Below are positions 35,974 to 46,341 of a stretch of DNA of 64,000 nt, in pieces. Under the pieces are notes generated by a model that saw only the letters and a program-made list of their open reading frames with translations, did no database searches and had not been told where the DNA came from. The DNA is taken from contig NZ_CP031311.1 of the NCBI RefSeq assembly GCF_004799685.1, positions 868,001 through 932,000 of the forward strand, given 5' to 3'. A program made the translations under genes and the position numbers. Every line of letters begins with the position of its first letter. Within the stretch, counting starts at the first letter, position 1. Source of the stretch: Halobellus limi (lineage in GTDB: Archaea > Halobacteriota > Halobacteria > Halobacteriales > Haloferacaceae).

Positions 35974-36900
35974 ATGCGACGCAGACGACTGCTCGCCGCC
36001 CTCTCGACCCTCCCCGCATCGCTCGCCGGTTGTGGCGGTCGCACCGGGCCGGTAACTGATCGGCCCACCGAGACGGAGACGACCGTCCCGGGGCCGACTG
36101 CGACGCCGCTGACCGAGACTGACCCGCTTCCGGAACCGCCCGAGTCACCGTCGGCGGCGGACGCCCTCGCGTTCGTTCGGGAGTACGAGCGCGTCGCCGT
36201 GCGCAACCACCTCGTCGAACACGCCGGCGACGCGCCCGCGAGACGCCCGGAGGTCGGCGACCCCGCCGCGACGCTCGTCGTCGAGAGCGACGCGGGGTTC
36301 TACCTGTTCGGCGCGTGCAGCGCCTCCGCGCAGTACGGCGAGCGCGGAGGGTACGGACGGAACCGCCACGAAGTGCCCCACTTCGTCGGCCGCGACGGCC
36401 GCCACGAGGTCGCGCCGTGGAGCGCGGTGGTGTGTGAGTCCGCCGAAGAGCCCTACGCCGCGGCCGACGCCGACGAGAACGCCGTCGACCCCGGAGAGGA
36501 GTACGGCGCCGAGATCCACCTCTTCCGCTTCGACGGGGCGGCCCACGACGTCTCGGTGTTCGTCGACTACCTCGACGACGGCGCGCCCCGGGCCGTGTTC
36601 TCGACGACCGTCGAGGCGAGTGCGGACGCGCCGGATCCGGCCTACGAGTACGTCCTCGGGGACCTCGCGGTACGAGAAGGAACGTATCGAGTGACCGTCG
36701 ACGTCGCCGGGGCGTCGGCGTCGGACCCCGACGCGGTGTCGACGTGGACGCTCTCGGACCCCGAAGCCGTCTCCTGGACCGGGCTCTCGGTCTTCGTCGG
36801 CGACGACGGCCGGCCGCACGTCGGCCTGCCCGACACCGGGAACGACTCGCTCGTGCCGGGGCCGTCGCTGTGTGCGAGGCAGTTGCGGCACGAGGAGTGA
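35974..36900 (+). CDS. Tat-type lipoprotein, function unknown
   Basis: 308 residues. The N-terminus MRRRRLLAALSTLPASLAGC combines twin arginines, a short hydrophobic stretch and a lipobox cysteine at residue 20, so it is predicted to be exported folded and lipid-anchored outside the membrane. A Thr/Pro-rich stalk (about 22-60) leads into a domain with several Tyr/Phe-rich beta segments and paired cysteines (FGACSASAQYG, AVVCESAEEPY, CARQL) but no family I know. Confidence 0.75.
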   Translation: MRRRRLLAALSTLPASLAGCGGRTGPVTDRPTETETTVPGPTATPLTETDPLPEPPESPSAADALAFVREYERVAVRNHLVEHAGDAPARRPEVGDPAATLVVESDAGFYLFGACSASAQYGERGGYGRNRHEVPHFVGRDGRHEVAPWSAVVCESAEEPYAAADADENAVDPGEEYGAEIHLFRFDGAAHDVSVFVDYLDDGAPRAVFSTTVEASADAPDPAYEYVLGDLAVREGTYRVTVDVAGASASDPDAVSTWTLSDPEAVSWTGLSVFVGDDGRPHVGLPDTGNDSLVPGPSLCARQLRHEE

Positions 36901-36932
36901 CGTGGCCGGTTCGGAAGGGCCGTCTCGTCCCG

Positions 36933-37265
36933 TTACCCTTCGATCCGCCCGTCGACCAGTTCCTCGGCGACGACGTCGGGCGTCAGGAGGTCGGGATCGA
37001 CGGCGAGGTCCGCCTGTCCGCGGGCGAACTCCGGGAGCGAATCCCTGGAGTAGGCGACGATCCGGACCTCGGTGTTGGCTTCCTTCGCCACCGGGATCGC
37101 GGAGGCGTCGTCCATATCTGTGAGGACGAGCGTGTGAGCCTCCGCGAGTCCGGCCGCGTCGAGCGACTCGCGGGTGGCGACGCCCGTAACGCGGACGACC
37201 TCGACGCCGAGCGCTTCGAGCGCGTCGCCGATGCCCTCTCCGTCGGCTCCTGCGACCAGGATCAT
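36933..37265 (-). CDS. small Rossmann-like protein (DUF7126-type) at the end of the pyrG-guaAb operon
   Basis: 110 residues starting [50 protein letters not shown], a flavodoxin/TrkA-N-like alpha/beta pattern with a glycine-rich first loop, followed by [36 protein letters not shown]. The start overlaps the guaAb stop by 4 nt. The family is conserved near GMP/CTP synthase in haloarchaea; its function is unknown. A regulatory or nucleotide-sensing role would suit the location (inference). Confidence 0.75.
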   Translation of the reverse strand: MILVAGADGEGIGDALEALGVEVVRVTGVATRESLDAAGLAEAHTLVLTDMDDASAIPVAKEANTEVRIVAYSRDSLPEFARGQADLAVDPDLLTPDVVAEELVDGRIEG

Positions 37266-38179
37266 TCGTACTCGATGGTCGCGGGCGGTTTGTGCGTCAC
37301 GTCGTAGACCACGCGGGCGACGTTCTCGTTCTCGCCGGTGATCCGCGACTGGATGCGCTGGAGCGTCTCCCAGGGGAGTTCCTGCGCGCGCGCGGTCATC
37401 CCGTCGCGGGACTCGACCGAGCGGACCGAGACGATCCAGCCGTGGACGCGGTTGTCCCCCTTCACGCCGGTCCCCTTGCCGACGACGGCGGCGAACGCCT
37501 GCCAGGGGTCGTGCTCGGCGGTCTCCTCCTCGACGATGTGACACGCCTCGCGGGCGATTTCGACCTTCTCTCTGGTCACCTCGCCGACGACGCGGATCGC
37601 CAGCCCCGGACCGGGGAACGGCATCCGCTCGGAGATGATCTCCTCGAGGCCGAGTTCGCGGGCCACGTCGCGGACCTCGTCCTTGTACAGTTCGCGGACG
37701 GGCTCGACGAGCCCCTCGAAGTCGACGACCTCCGGCAGCCCGCCGACGTTGTGGTGGGACTTGATGTTCCCCTCCGACTCGATCCGGTCGGGGTAGATCG
37801 TCCCCTGGACGAGGTAGTCGGCGTCGGCGGAGACGGCCTCCCGTTCGAACTCGCGGATGAACCGCTCGCCGATGGCGTGGCGCTTCTCCTCGGGATCGGT
37901 GATGCCCGAGAGCGCGTCGAGGAAGCGGTCCTGCGCCTCGACGACCCGCAGGGAGTCCATGTACGAGAAGGTCTCTCTGATCTGGTCGGTCTCGCCCTTC
38001 CGCATCAGTCCGGTGTCGACGTAGACCGGCGTGAGCCGATCGCCGATCGCACGGTAGGCCAGCGCGGCGGCGACCGAAGAGTCGACGCCCCCAGAGAGCG
38101 CGATGACGGCGTTGGCGTCGCCGACCTCCGCTTCGATCTCCTCGACCGCGTCCTCGATGAACGACGGTGCGTCGACCAT
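37262..38179 (-). CDS. guaAb: GMP synthase, ATP-pyrophosphatase subunit
   Basis: 305 residues; in archaea GMP synthase is split and this is the PPase/XMP-binding subunit, aminating XMP to GMP with ammonia from the separate glutaminase subunit. PP-loop [20 protein letters not shown] near residue 28, [33 protein letters not shown] and the C-terminal dimerisation part [24 protein letters not shown] are visible. It overlaps pyrG by one base (TGATG). Confidence 0.95.
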   Translation of the reverse strand: MVDAPSFIEDAVEEIEAEVGDANAVIALSGGVDSSVAAALAYRAIGDRLTPVYVDTGLMRKGETDQIRETFSYMDSLRVVEAQDRFLDALSGITDPEEKRHAIGERFIREFEREAVSADADYLVQGTIYPDRIESEGNIKSHHNVGGLPEVVDFEGLVEPVRELYKDEVRDVARELGLEEIISERMPFPGPGLAIRVVGEVTREKVEIAREACHIVEEETAEHDPWQAFAAVVGKGTGVKGDNRVHGWIVSVRSVESRDGMTARAQELPWETLQRIQSRITGENENVARVVYDVTHKPPATIEYE

Positions 38180-39837
38180 CAGGCCTGCACCCCCTTGTCC
38201 GCGAGGTCACGCGCGTCCAACTCCCCGGCGACGGCGTCGAGGAACCCGACGAACGGCGGGCTCGCCCGGTCCGGCCGCGAGCGGAACTCGGGGTGGAACT
38301 GCGTCCCGAGGAAGAACGGGTGGTCGGTGCGTTCGAGGATCTCCATCCGGTTGTCGGCCCGCCCCGAGAAGTCGAGCGCGCCCGCCTCCAACTCCTCGAT
38401 GTACTCGGGGTTGACCTCGTAGCGGTGCCGGTGCCGCTCCGTACAGACGGTGTCGCCGTAGACCCGCTCGGCGAGCGATCCGGGCTCGATGGCCGTGTCG
38501 TGCGCGCCCAGACGCATCGTCCCGCCCATGTCGTTGACCTCGTACTGCTCGGGGAGGATGTCGATGACGGGGTGTTCGGTGTCGGGATCCAGTTCCGCGG
38601 AGTGGGCGTCCTCGAACCCGAGGACGTTTCTCGCGTGCTCGACGACCGCCATCTGGAAGCCGAGACAGAGCCCCAGGAAGGGGACGTCGTTCTCCCGACA
38701 GTACTCGACCGCCTTCAGTTTCCCCTCGATGCCGCGGGAGCCGAACCCGCCGGGGACGACGACGCCGTCGGCCTCTTTCAACCTGTTTTCGTGCCGGTCG
38801 AGCATCTCGTCGGAGTCGACCCACAGGACGTTCACTTCCGCTCTGCGCTCGATGCCCGCGTGCTTCAGCGCCTCGTGGACGGACATGTAGGCGTCTTCGA
38901 GGTCGTACTTCCCGACGAGGGCGATGTCGACCTCCTCGGTCCGCTCGCGGGTGACCAGTTCCCGCCAGCGGTTCTCTCGCTCCTCGGGCGGCAGCGCCTC
39001 CGAATCGAGGTTCAGCCGCTCCATCACGTACTGGTCGAGCCCCTCCTCTTCGACCATCAGCGGGACGTGGTAGACGTCTTCGACGTCGGCGTTCGAGAAG
39101 ACCGCCTCCGTCGGGACGTCGCAGAAGAGCGCGATCTTCTCCTTCGTCTTCGGTTCGAGTTCGTTCTCACAGCGTCCGACGAGGATGTCGGGCTGGAGGC
39201 CGATCGAGCGGAGTTCCTTCACCGAGTGCTGGGTCGGCTTCGTCTTCTGCTCGCCGTTCTTCGAGTAGGGCACGAGCGTGACGTGCGTGAAGAGGATGTC
39301 GCCGTCGTCCTCCTCGTGGGCGAACTGCCGCAGCGCCTCCAGGTAGGGCATCCCCTCGATGTCTCCCACCGTCCCGCCGACCTCGACGATGCAGACGTCG
39401 GTTCCCTCCGCGGCCTCGCGGATGCGACGCTTGATGTCGTCGGTGATGTGCGGGATGATCTGGACGGTCTTGCCCAGGTAGTCGCCCGCGCGCTCCTTCT
39501 CGATGACGTGCTGGTAGGTCTTCCCCGTGGTGACGTTGTGATCGGAGGTCATGTCGACCCCGAGGAAGCGCTCGTAGTTTCCGAGGTCGAGGTCGACCTC
39601 GCCGCCGTCCTTTAACACATATACCTCGCCGTGCTGGTAGGGGTTCATCGTCCCCGCGTCGACGTTGAGGTACGGGTCGATCTTGACCGCGGTCACGTCG
39701 AAGCCCGCGTTCGACAGCAGACGGCCGGTACTCGCGGCGGTGATCCCCTTGCCCAGTCCGGACATCACCCCGCCGGTCACGAAAATGAACTTCCGACCCA
39801 GCGTGGGGTCGTACCCGGTGTCGGGTTCCTTCGGCAT
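38179..39837 (-). CDS. pyrG: CTP synthase
   Basis: 552 residues, glutamine-dependent conversion of UTP to CTP. Synthase domain: [41 protein letters not shown]; glutaminase domain from about residue 300: [24 protein letters not shown] with the nucleophile Cys and [10 protein letters not shown] with the His-Glu pair. The ATG at 39837 ([14 protein letters not shown]) replaces a longer frame start 27 codons upstream. It is the first gene of pyrG-guaAb-DUF7126, a nucleotide synthesis operon. Confidence 0.96.
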   Translation of the reverse strand: MPKEPDTGYDPTLGRKFIFVTGGVMSGLGKGITAASTGRLLSNAGFDVTAVKIDPYLNVDAGTMNPYQHGEVYVLKDGGEVDLDLGNYERFLGVDMTSDHNVTTGKTYQHVIEKERAGDYLGKTVQIIPHITDDIKRRIREAAEGTDVCIVEVGGTVGDIEGMPYLEALRQFAHEEDDGDILFTHVTLVPYSKNGEQKTKPTQHSVKELRSIGLQPDILVGRCENELEPKTKEKIALFCDVPTEAVFSNADVEDVYHVPLMVEEEGLDQYVMERLNLDSEALPPEERENRWRELVTRERTEEVDIALVGKYDLEDAYMSVHEALKHAGIERRAEVNVLWVDSDEMLDRHENRLKEADGVVVPGGFGSRGIEGKLKAVEYCRENDVPFLGLCLGFQMAVVEHARNVLGFEDAHSAELDPDTEHPVIDILPEQYEVNDMGGTMRLGAHDTAIEPGSLAERVYGDTVCTERHRHRYEVNPEYIEELEAGALDFSGRADNRMEILERTDHPFFLGTQFHPEFRSRPDRASPPFVGFLDAVAGELDARDLADKGVQA

Positions 39838-40076
39838 ACCGAGTGTGCGCGAGGCCGCATCAAAACCGTTTCGGAGCGACGGAGCGTCTGTGACCGATCC
39901 GCACGAATCCTCCATCATCGATCGGTTCTATTTCTGAACAATAGGCGCGTTTTCGGGACGGAAAATAGACGAATATCTACTTGCGCATCGCGCCCGTCGT
40001 GCTGTCGGTCGCCGCGACCGCGATGCGAAGCCGACTCGCCACGCCGCCGTTTCGATCGGGGCGAGAAGTCGACTCG

Positions 40077-41285
40077 CTACTCCGCCGGCCGCGACGTCCC
40101 CGCCCCCGCCGTCCGCTCGACGACCTCGTCGCTTTCGAGGTCGACGCGCTCGACGCCGGGAACCTCCAGGATCAGGTCCGGTCCGAACGCGCCGGCGGGC
40201 GTCTGGTAGCCCGCGGGGGCCTCGCCGTCGAGCACCTTCGTCGCCGTCAGCAACGCCGTCTGAACGGTGAGGCGGTACGTCTCCGGGGTCCGGAGCCGCG
40301 AGACGACGCGGTCGTCCGCGGACCGTGCCTCCCCCCAGACACGCGCCTCGCCGGTCGAGCGCGTCTCCGCGTCGGGGCCGTCGACGTAGCGGTCGACGAG
40401 CCACGAGAGCCCCCGCTGGAGGGCGTCGCCGTCGAGCGCGCGGCCCGCGTACGCGGAGAGCGCGACCGCCCGCCGCGCGTTCGCGGGCAGGGAGAGGTAC
40501 ACGTCCACGTTCGGGACGCCGGTGGTGTGATACGCCGTCGAGACGTCCCCCCAGGGGATCGAGACCGCGCGGCGGAGGCCGTCCCCGAAGTCGACGACGC
40601 GCGTCCGCGCGCCGACCCGCTCGTGTCGCAGTCGGCCGTCGCGCCGCACCGCGCCCCCGGAGCCGAGGTCCGCCAGGACGGTCTTCAGCGTCCCCGGTGA
40701 GACGCCGCCGTCGGCCTCCAGCGCCAGCGAGAGGTGCGTCGCTTCCGGGAGGCGGCGGTGCAGGTGCGCCGCCAGACAGTCGGTCGGAACCACGTCGAAG
40801 CCGACGCCCGGAAGGAGCGTCACCCCGGCCTCCGCGGCGTCCGCGCCGCGTCGGCGGATCCGCTCGAAGACGGCCAGTTCGCCGGTGATGTCGAGGTAGT
40901 GCGTCCCACACTCGATGCAGGCGTCGGCCATCGCGTCGGCGGTCTCGGCGAACGGCCCGGCGCAGTTGAGCACCGCGTCGACGTCGCCGAGGTGCGCGGC
41001 CGCGTCCTCGACGGGGAACGTCCGCGCCCGGAGGCCCTGCGCGGTCGCGACGCCCCGAGTCTTGGTGACGTCCCGCCCGGCGACGACGGGATCGAGGCCC
41101 CGCTCGACCGCGGCCTCGACGATCAGGCGGCCGGTGTAGCCGTAGGCGCCGTAGACGAGGAGCCGGGTGTCGGCGTCGGGGTCCGCGGGAGAGTCGTCGG
41201 CGTCGGAGTCCGCGGGAGAGCCGTCGGTGTCGGAGTCCGCGGAGGAAACTGAGTCGGCATCAGAGCGGGATCCGGATTCGGACAT
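40077..41285 (-). CDS. saccharopine dehydrogenase-like NAD(P)-binding protein
   Basis: 402 residues. A Ser/Asp/Ala-rich, internally repetitive N-terminal tail (about 38 residues, units like DSPADSDAD) precedes a Rossmann domain: LLVYGAYGYTGRLIVEAAVERGLDPVVAGRD, VDAVLNCAGPFAETADAM, CIECGTHYLDITGE and LLPGVGFDVVPTDCLAAHL. The family (trans-acting enoyl reductase/saccharopine dehydrogenase-like) contains oxidoreductases of lipid and unknown metabolism. Start ATG at 41285. Stand-alone gene, divergent from the aldo-keto reductase with 98 nt between starts. Confidence 0.82.
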   Translation of the reverse strand: MSESGSRSDADSVSSADSDTDGSPADSDADDSPADPDADTRLLVYGAYGYTGRLIVEAAVERGLDPVVAGRDVTKTRGVATAQGLRARTFPVEDAAAHLGDVDAVLNCAGPFAETADAMADACIECGTHYLDITGELAVFERIRRRGADAAEAGVTLLPGVGFDVVPTDCLAAHLHRRLPEATHLSLALEADGGVSPGTLKTVLADLGSGGAVRRDGRLRHERVGARTRVVDFGDGLRRAVSIPWGDVSTAYHTTGVPNVDVYLSLPANARRAVALSAYAGRALDGDALQRGLSWLVDRYVDGPDAETRSTGEARVWGEARSADDRVVSRLRTPETYRLTVQTALLTATKVLDGEAPAGYQTPAGAFGPDLILEVPGVERVDLESDEVVERTAGAGTSRPAE

Positions 41286-41383
41286 ACGCCACGTTCGGCG
41301 GGGACGGACAAAGGGACACCGGCGTCGGTGCCGCGGGTCGGGAACACCGAAACTGTCGAAAGCGTGGCCGCCGTCGAAGGCGT

Positions 41384-42184
41384 ATGGACCTGCCACCGCT
41401 CGGATTGGGCACGTACGAACTGACTGATCCCGAGGACGCGCCGGCGGCCGTCGCCACGGCGGTCGACCTCGGCTACGACCACGTCGACACCGCACAGAGC
41501 TACGGGAACGAGGCGCTCGTCGCCGAGGGACTCGCGCGCGCCGACCGCGACGCCGACGACGTGTTCGTCGCGACGAAACTGGACACGAAGAACCTGGGAT
41601 ACGACGACGTGCTCTCGACCGCGCGCGAGAGCGCGGCGCGCCTCGGCGTCGACTCGATCGACCTGTTGTACGTCCACTGGCCGCTCGACACGTACGATCC
41701 CGACGAGACGCTGCCCGCGCTCGACGAACTCGTCGACGAGGGCGTCGTCGAGCGCGTGGGGCTGAGTAACTTCCGTCCCGATCAACTGGTCGAGGCGATG
41801 GACCGACTCGACACGCCGCTTTTCGCCCACCAGGTCGAGATGCACCCCCTCCTCCCGCAGACGGAACTGCACGAACTGGCCGTCGATCGCGGTCACCGCC
41901 TGGTGGCGTACTGCCCGATCGCCCGCAACCGAGTCGCCGACGTCGACGCCGTCGTCGACGTCGCGGAGAAGCACGACGCCACGCCGGCGCAGGTGTCGCT
42001 CGCGTGGTTGCGGGCGAAGGGGAACGTCACCCCGATTCCGAAGTCGGGGACGCCCGCACACATCCGCGAGAACTACGAGGCGCTGGCTCTCGAACTGGAC
42101 GACGAGGACGTCGCCGCCATCGACGACGTCGACCGCCGGGACCGAATCGTCGACTTCGAGGGCACGCCCTGGAGCCAGGGCTGA
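41384..42184 (+). CDS. aldo-keto reductase
   Basis: 266 residues, NADPH-dependent carbonyl reductase of the diketogluconate/xylose reductase type. VDLGYDHVDTAQSYGNEALVAEGL (catalytic Asp and Tyr), ATKLDTKNLGYDDV (Lys), LLYVHWPLDT (His), GLSNFRPDQL and the cofactor motif PIPKSGTPAHIRENYEAL appear in the expected order. Substrate unknown. A family R repeat begins 8 nt after its stop. Confidence 0.9.
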   Translation: MDLPPLGLGTYELTDPEDAPAAVATAVDLGYDHVDTAQSYGNEALVAEGLARADRDADDVFVATKLDTKNLGYDDVLSTARESAARLGVDSIDLLYVHWPLDTYDPDETLPALDELVDEGVVERVGLSNFRPDQLVEAMDRLDTPLFAHQVEMHPLLPQTELHELAVDRGHRLVAYCPIARNRVADVDAVVDVAEKHDATPAQVSLAWLRAKGNVTPIPKSGTPAHIRENYEALALELDDEDVAAIDDVDRRDRIVDFEGTPWSQG

Positions 42185-42191
42185 GCGAAGG

Positions 42192-42329
42192 TTCATATAC
42201 CGAGGCGGGACCAGAGCCCCCGTGATCTGAGGACGACCCCGCGTCGGGCTGCGGTTGTTTCGACACGTCGGCGTGGGAAGCGACGGCGACGGCGACGCCG
42301 TCGTCGCAAGCGGGTGTCGACTGTTCGCC
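42192..42329 (+). repeat. dispersed repeat, family R, copy 3
   Basis: About 138 bp reading on the plus strand GTTCATATACCGAGG, then GAGCCCCCGTGATCTGAGGAC, CCCGCGTCGGGCTGCGG, CGACACGTCGGCGTGGGAAGCGACGGCGAC and GGGTGTCGACTGTTCGCCC. It is most like copy 1 over the first 50 bases (nearly identical from AGAGCCCCCGTGATCTGAG). It lies between the aldo-keto reductase stop and the convergent ppc stop, with the TATA end next to the reductase. The TATA box is slightly altered (CATATACC). Confidence 0.8.
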
Positions 42330-42355
42330 CTACAGCAGCGATTGCGTGTCTTCGC

Positions 42356-45049
42356 TCACCCGGTGTTCTTCATTCCGGCGGCGATGCCCTTGACCGTCAG
42401 CCGCAGCGTCTGCTCCTCGTCGTCGGTCCGGTGCTCCAGATCCAGCAGGTGCGTCTGCAGCAGGTTCAGCGGGTCCACGTAGGGGTTGCGGCGGCGGAGG
42501 CTCTCGTCGAGCCACTCGCGTTTGAGAAGCGAGTCCCGGCCGGTCACGTCGAGGACGACCTCGCGGGCGCGTTCGTACTCCTCGGAGAGGTGCGGGAAGA
42601 ACTCCTCGCGGAGTTCCTCGTCGGCGAGGTCGGCGTAGTACTCCGCGATCTCAAGGTCGGTGCGCGCGAGCGCCAGCGACGCGTTGTCGAGCGTCGTCCG
42701 GAAGAACGGCCACTCCTCGTACATCTCCCGGAGGGTTTCGAGGTCGCCGCCCTCCTCGAGGTACGCCTCGATGCCCGTCCCGAGCGCGTACCAGCCGGTG
42801 ATGATGCAGCGCGACTGCGTCCAGGAGAACACCCACGGGATCGCTCGCAGGTCCTCGACGGTGCGCTCGCCCGAGCGCGAGGCCGGCCGGGAGCCGAGGT
42901 TCAGGTTCTCGATGACGCCGATCGGCGTCGCCTGCCCGAAGTACGTCACGAAGCCGTCCGATTCGAGCAGCTCGCGGTACTGCGCCCGGGCCGTCGTCGC
43001 CATCTCGTCCATCGCGTCGAGCCACTCGTCTCGGACGTCCTCTTCGGGTTCGCGGATGGCTCGCAGCCGCGAGCGTACCTGCGCGTTCAGCATCTGCTCG
43101 ACGTTGCGCTCGGCGATCTGGGGGTTGGCGTACTTCTCCGCGATGGCCTCGCCCTGCTCGGTGAACTTGATCTGTCCGGAGACGGTCTCGTTCGGGAGCG
43201 CGAGCATCGCCTCGTTCATCGGGCCGCCGCCGCGGGAGATCGACCCGCCGCGGCCGTGGAACAGCCGCATCTTCACGTCGAAGTCCTCACAGATCGTCGC
43301 GAGGCGGCGCTGGTTCTTGTAGAGGTCCCAGTTCGCAGCTAAAAAGCCGTTCTCCTTGTTCGAGTCGGAGTACCCGAGCATGATCTCCTGGACGTTGTCC
43401 CGGGCGTCCAGCGCCGTCGCGTACGCCTCGTTCTCGAAGAGCGTCCCCATGATGCGACGGGCGCCGTTGAGCGCCGACTCGGTCTCCAAGAGGGGGACGA
43501 CGTCGAGTCCGCAGTGATCCGGGAGGGAGACGACGCCCGCCTGATCGGCGAGGAAGAGCACTTCGAGCACGTGGCTCGGTTCCTCGGTCATCGAGATGCA
43601 GTAGGTGTCGATGGCGCTGACGCCGAACTCGCGCTGCCACTCGCCCAGCATATCGAACCGTTCGAGGACGCGCTCGGCCGTCTCGGAGATCTCGCCGGGA
43701 TCGTCGAGGTCGACGACCCGTTCCTCCTGAAGGATCGATTCGGTCAGGACTTCGATCCGCTCGTCCTCATCGAGGGACGCGTAGTCGATGCCCTCGTTCG
43801 CGAGCGCCTCGTGGACCGCCTCCGTGTGGTTCTCCTGGTGGTCCCGCAGGTCCAGGCTCGCGAGGGTGAAGCCGAAGGTGTCGACCTGCCGCATCAGCGG
43901 TTCGACGTACTCGTCGGCGACGACGTCGGCGCCGATCGAGCGGAGGCTCTCGTCGACGACCGCCAGGTCCTCGAGGAGTTCGCTCTCGTCGGCATAGCCG
44001 TCGGGACGGACGTCCTCGATCCGGCGGAGGCGCTCGCGCATCAGCTTCAGTTTCTGCCGGTAGGGCTCGCCGGGATACCGTTCCTCGGCCTCGGCGGCGA
44101 CGCCGGGGAGCCGGTCCCGGTCGGCCTTCAGCGAGCGTTCGAGGCCGGCACCGACCTCGACGCGGCGGCCGTCCTGGCTCAGGACGCCCGAGAGCCGCTT
44201 GAGCGCCTGGCTGTACTTTTCGAGGACGACCGAGCGCTGCCGTTCCAGCGTGTCGGTGGTCACCTCGGGGGTGACGAAGGGGTTGCCGTCGCGGTCGGAG
44301 CCGGCCCACGAGCGGAACTCGAAGAGCTTCGGCACGTCGACGCCGGGGTACTCCTCGGCCAGGAGGTCCTCCAGTTCGGCGTACACCTCGCCGACGACGT
44401 CGAAGAGGATCGATTCGAGGTACCACTGGACGTTCCGGGCCTCGTCCTGCGGTTCGGGGCGTCGCTCGCGGACCTGGGAGGTCTGCCAGAGGCTCGTGAC
44501 CTCGGCGTCGACCTTCCGCCAGAGCTGATCGTGCTCGCGGTCGGTGAGCCGGCGTTCGTCGAGTTCTTCGAGCCGGCTCGCGATCGAGCGGAGCTTCGCT
44601 TTCACCGTCTTCCGGCGGGCCTCCGTCGGGTGGGCGGTGAAGGTCGGTTCGATGAGGACGTCGTCGAGGACCCGCTGGACGGTCTCGGCGTCGGTATCGG
44701 ATTCGAGGAGGGTCTCGACGGTGGCGACGAGACCGTCTTCGAGTTCGCCCGCCTGCGAGGACTCGCGGACGACGCGGGCGCGTTCGCGCTCCTCGGCGAG
44801 GTTGATGAGCTCGAAGTAGGTGGTGAACGCGCGCGCGACGACGCTCTCGTCGGCCGGGGAGAGCCCGTCGAGCCGCTCGTCGAGTTCCGTTCGCGAGTCG
44901 CGTTCGCCCTTCCGATAGTCGATGGCGGCGGTCCTGATGTCTTCGACGGTCTCGAACGAATCTCGGGAGGTCTGTTCGGCCAGTACGTCGCCGAGGAGCG
45001 CACCGAGCTCGTGGACGTCCTGCTTGACGTCCCTGCTGTGCAAGTCCAT
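42356..45049 (-). CDS. ppc: phosphoenolpyruvate carboxylase
   Basis: 897 residues, bicarbonate fixation onto PEP to form oxaloacetate, an anaplerotic step. Full-length bacterial-type enzyme with the catalytic His in VLIEPTFTAHPTEARRKTV near residue 150, EFRSWAGSDRDGNPFVTPEVT, MLGYSDSNKENGFLAANWDLYKNQ, RLFHGRGGSISRGGGP and the C-terminal RNPYVDPLNLLQ ... GIAAGMKNTG terminus. TATA-like TTTTTAC lies 25-31 nt before the ATG (45074-45080). The 284-nt gap to the Rieske gene holds the two divergent promoters only. Confidence 0.97.
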   Translation of the reverse strand: MDLHSRDVKQDVHELGALLGDVLAEQTSRDSFETVEDIRTAAIDYRKGERDSRTELDERLDGLSPADESVVARAFTTYFELINLAEERERARVVRESSQAGELEDGLVATVETLLESDTDAETVQRVLDDVLIEPTFTAHPTEARRKTVKAKLRSIASRLEELDERRLTDREHDQLWRKVDAEVTSLWQTSQVRERRPEPQDEARNVQWYLESILFDVVGEVYAELEDLLAEEYPGVDVPKLFEFRSWAGSDRDGNPFVTPEVTTDTLERQRSVVLEKYSQALKRLSGVLSQDGRRVEVGAGLERSLKADRDRLPGVAAEAEERYPGEPYRQKLKLMRERLRRIEDVRPDGYADESELLEDLAVVDESLRSIGADVVADEYVEPLMRQVDTFGFTLASLDLRDHQENHTEAVHEALANEGIDYASLDEDERIEVLTESILQEERVVDLDDPGEISETAERVLERFDMLGEWQREFGVSAIDTYCISMTEEPSHVLEVLFLADQAGVVSLPDHCGLDVVPLLETESALNGARRIMGTLFENEAYATALDARDNVQEIMLGYSDSNKENGFLAANWDLYKNQRRLATICEDFDVKMRLFHGRGGSISRGGGPMNEAMLALPNETVSGQIKFTEQGEAIAEKYANPQIAERNVEQMLNAQVRSRLRAIREPEEDVRDEWLDAMDEMATTARAQYRELLESDGFVTYFGQATPIGVIENLNLGSRPASRSGERTVEDLRAIPWVFSWTQSRCIITGWYALGTGIEAYLEEGGDLETLREMYEEWPFFRTTLDNASLALARTDLEIAEYYADLADEELREEFFPHLSEEYERAREVVLDVTGRDSLLKREWLDESLRRRNPYVDPLNLLQTHLLDLEHRTDDEEQTLRLTVKGIAAGMKNTG

Positions 45050-45333
45050 ACCGAGCGGTATACTGTCATCCGAGTAAAAACCTCCGTGTTATCGAGATGG
45101 TTCCGAGTCGACCGAAGCGCGGATCGACCCCTTCCGCCGACGCGCCCGATCGACAGGTTCGGTGGTCCAGTGGCGGGGAAATCGGGTTCCCGTCCGATCT
45201 CACGCTGTTGGGCGATCGGGCGAGCGAGGGCGCGAAAACGCCACGCCGGATCGTCCGATGGCGTCGGTCGATCGGGGTCGGGCGCGACCGCGGGTTTCGT
45301 CATCCTTTTTACCGGCGGGACGAAGGTTCTCGT

Positions 45334-46179
45334 ATGAGTGAGCGCGACAAGTACCCGGCGGAATCGGGTCGCCGCCGGTTCGTCAAGGGTGTCGTGGGGG
45401 GTGCGGCACTCGCGGGCGTCGGCGCGACAGGCGCTGCTGCAATCAACTCCGCGACGCAGGCGTCCGGTGCCGGTGGCGGGTCGACGCAGGCGTACGCCAT
45501 CGAGAACACCGACGGTCCCGCACCGCGAGGGATGCCGCAGATTCCCGTCGAGATCGACGACGAGGGGTACCTGAGAGGCGTCTGGCCGGAAGTCAAGACC
45601 GAACAGCAACAGGGCGTTCAGGTCACCATCGCCGAGACGGAGGACTTCAAGGGCTCGGGCGTCACGTACAGCACGGACTGGTTCCAGTTCTGCGGCGTCG
45701 AGTCCTACGGCGGCATCAACCCCGAGTACGACTCGGACAACTACTTCCGCTCGGGAAGTTCGCCGGGCTACGAGTGGCAGAGCGAGACGTACTCCGAGGG
45801 CGATCGGCTCCACGTCGACGACTTCTCCGATTACCAGGATTGGACGAACGGCGTCGGGACCGAAGGTCTCGGCAAGCCCGCGACCGGCCGCTGGCGCTCC
45901 GAGGACGCCGAGGACGTAATCCCGATCCAGGTCATCAAATCCGACCGGGTACAGGAGATGGCGCAGAACGACCCGTGGCTCGAAGCCTCCACGGAGGAGG
46001 GCTTCATCGCCTGGCTCAACAAGTGCACGCACTTCTGCTGCGTCCCGCAGTTCAAGGCGGAGGGATCCGCGAAGTTCGGCGCCGAAGACGACGTCTACTG
46101 TCAGTGCCACCAGTCGATCTACGATCCGTTCAGCATCGTCCAGACGCTCTTCGTGGCGCGTCCGCGGCCGACAGAGTAG
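45334..46179 (+). CDS. Rieske iron-sulfur protein, Tat-exported
   Basis: 281 residues. Tat-like N-terminus RRRFVKGVVGGAALAGVGA followed by a Gly/Ser/Thr stretch anchors or exports the domain. The 2Fe-2S motif is at the C-terminal third: CTHFCCVP (Cys, His) and CQCHQS (Cys, His) with the usual extra cysteine. Haloarchaeal Rieske proteins serve the cytochrome bc complex; here no cytochrome b genes follow (the next gene is a small regulator), so it is an orphan subunit. TATA-like CTTTTTACC lies 21-29 nt before the ATG. Confidence 0.88.
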   Translation: MSERDKYPAESGRRRFVKGVVGGAALAGVGATGAAAINSATQASGAGGGSTQAYAIENTDGPAPRGMPQIPVEIDDEGYLRGVWPEVKTEQQQGVQVTIAETEDFKGSGVTYSTDWFQFCGVESYGGINPEYDSDNYFRSGSSPGYEWQSETYSEGDRLHVDDFSDYQDWTNGVGTEGLGKPATGRWRSEDAEDVIPIQVIKSDRVQEMAQNDPWLEASTEEGFIAWLNKCTHFCCVPQFKAEGSAKFGAEDDVYCQCHQSIYDPFSIVQTLFVARPRPTE

Positions 46180-46341
46180 GCCCGCGGCCGCGCCCCCGGC
46201 GACGCAACCGACTCTCCCGTTCGTGAACCCTGCACACCATCGGTTCGGGCGTTTCGAGCGTGAGCGAGCCCCGTCGCCCTCCCGTCCGGACACCTCGATT
46301 CGGATACATTCATGTAGGGTCCACCCCGAGGGTAACGTGAA

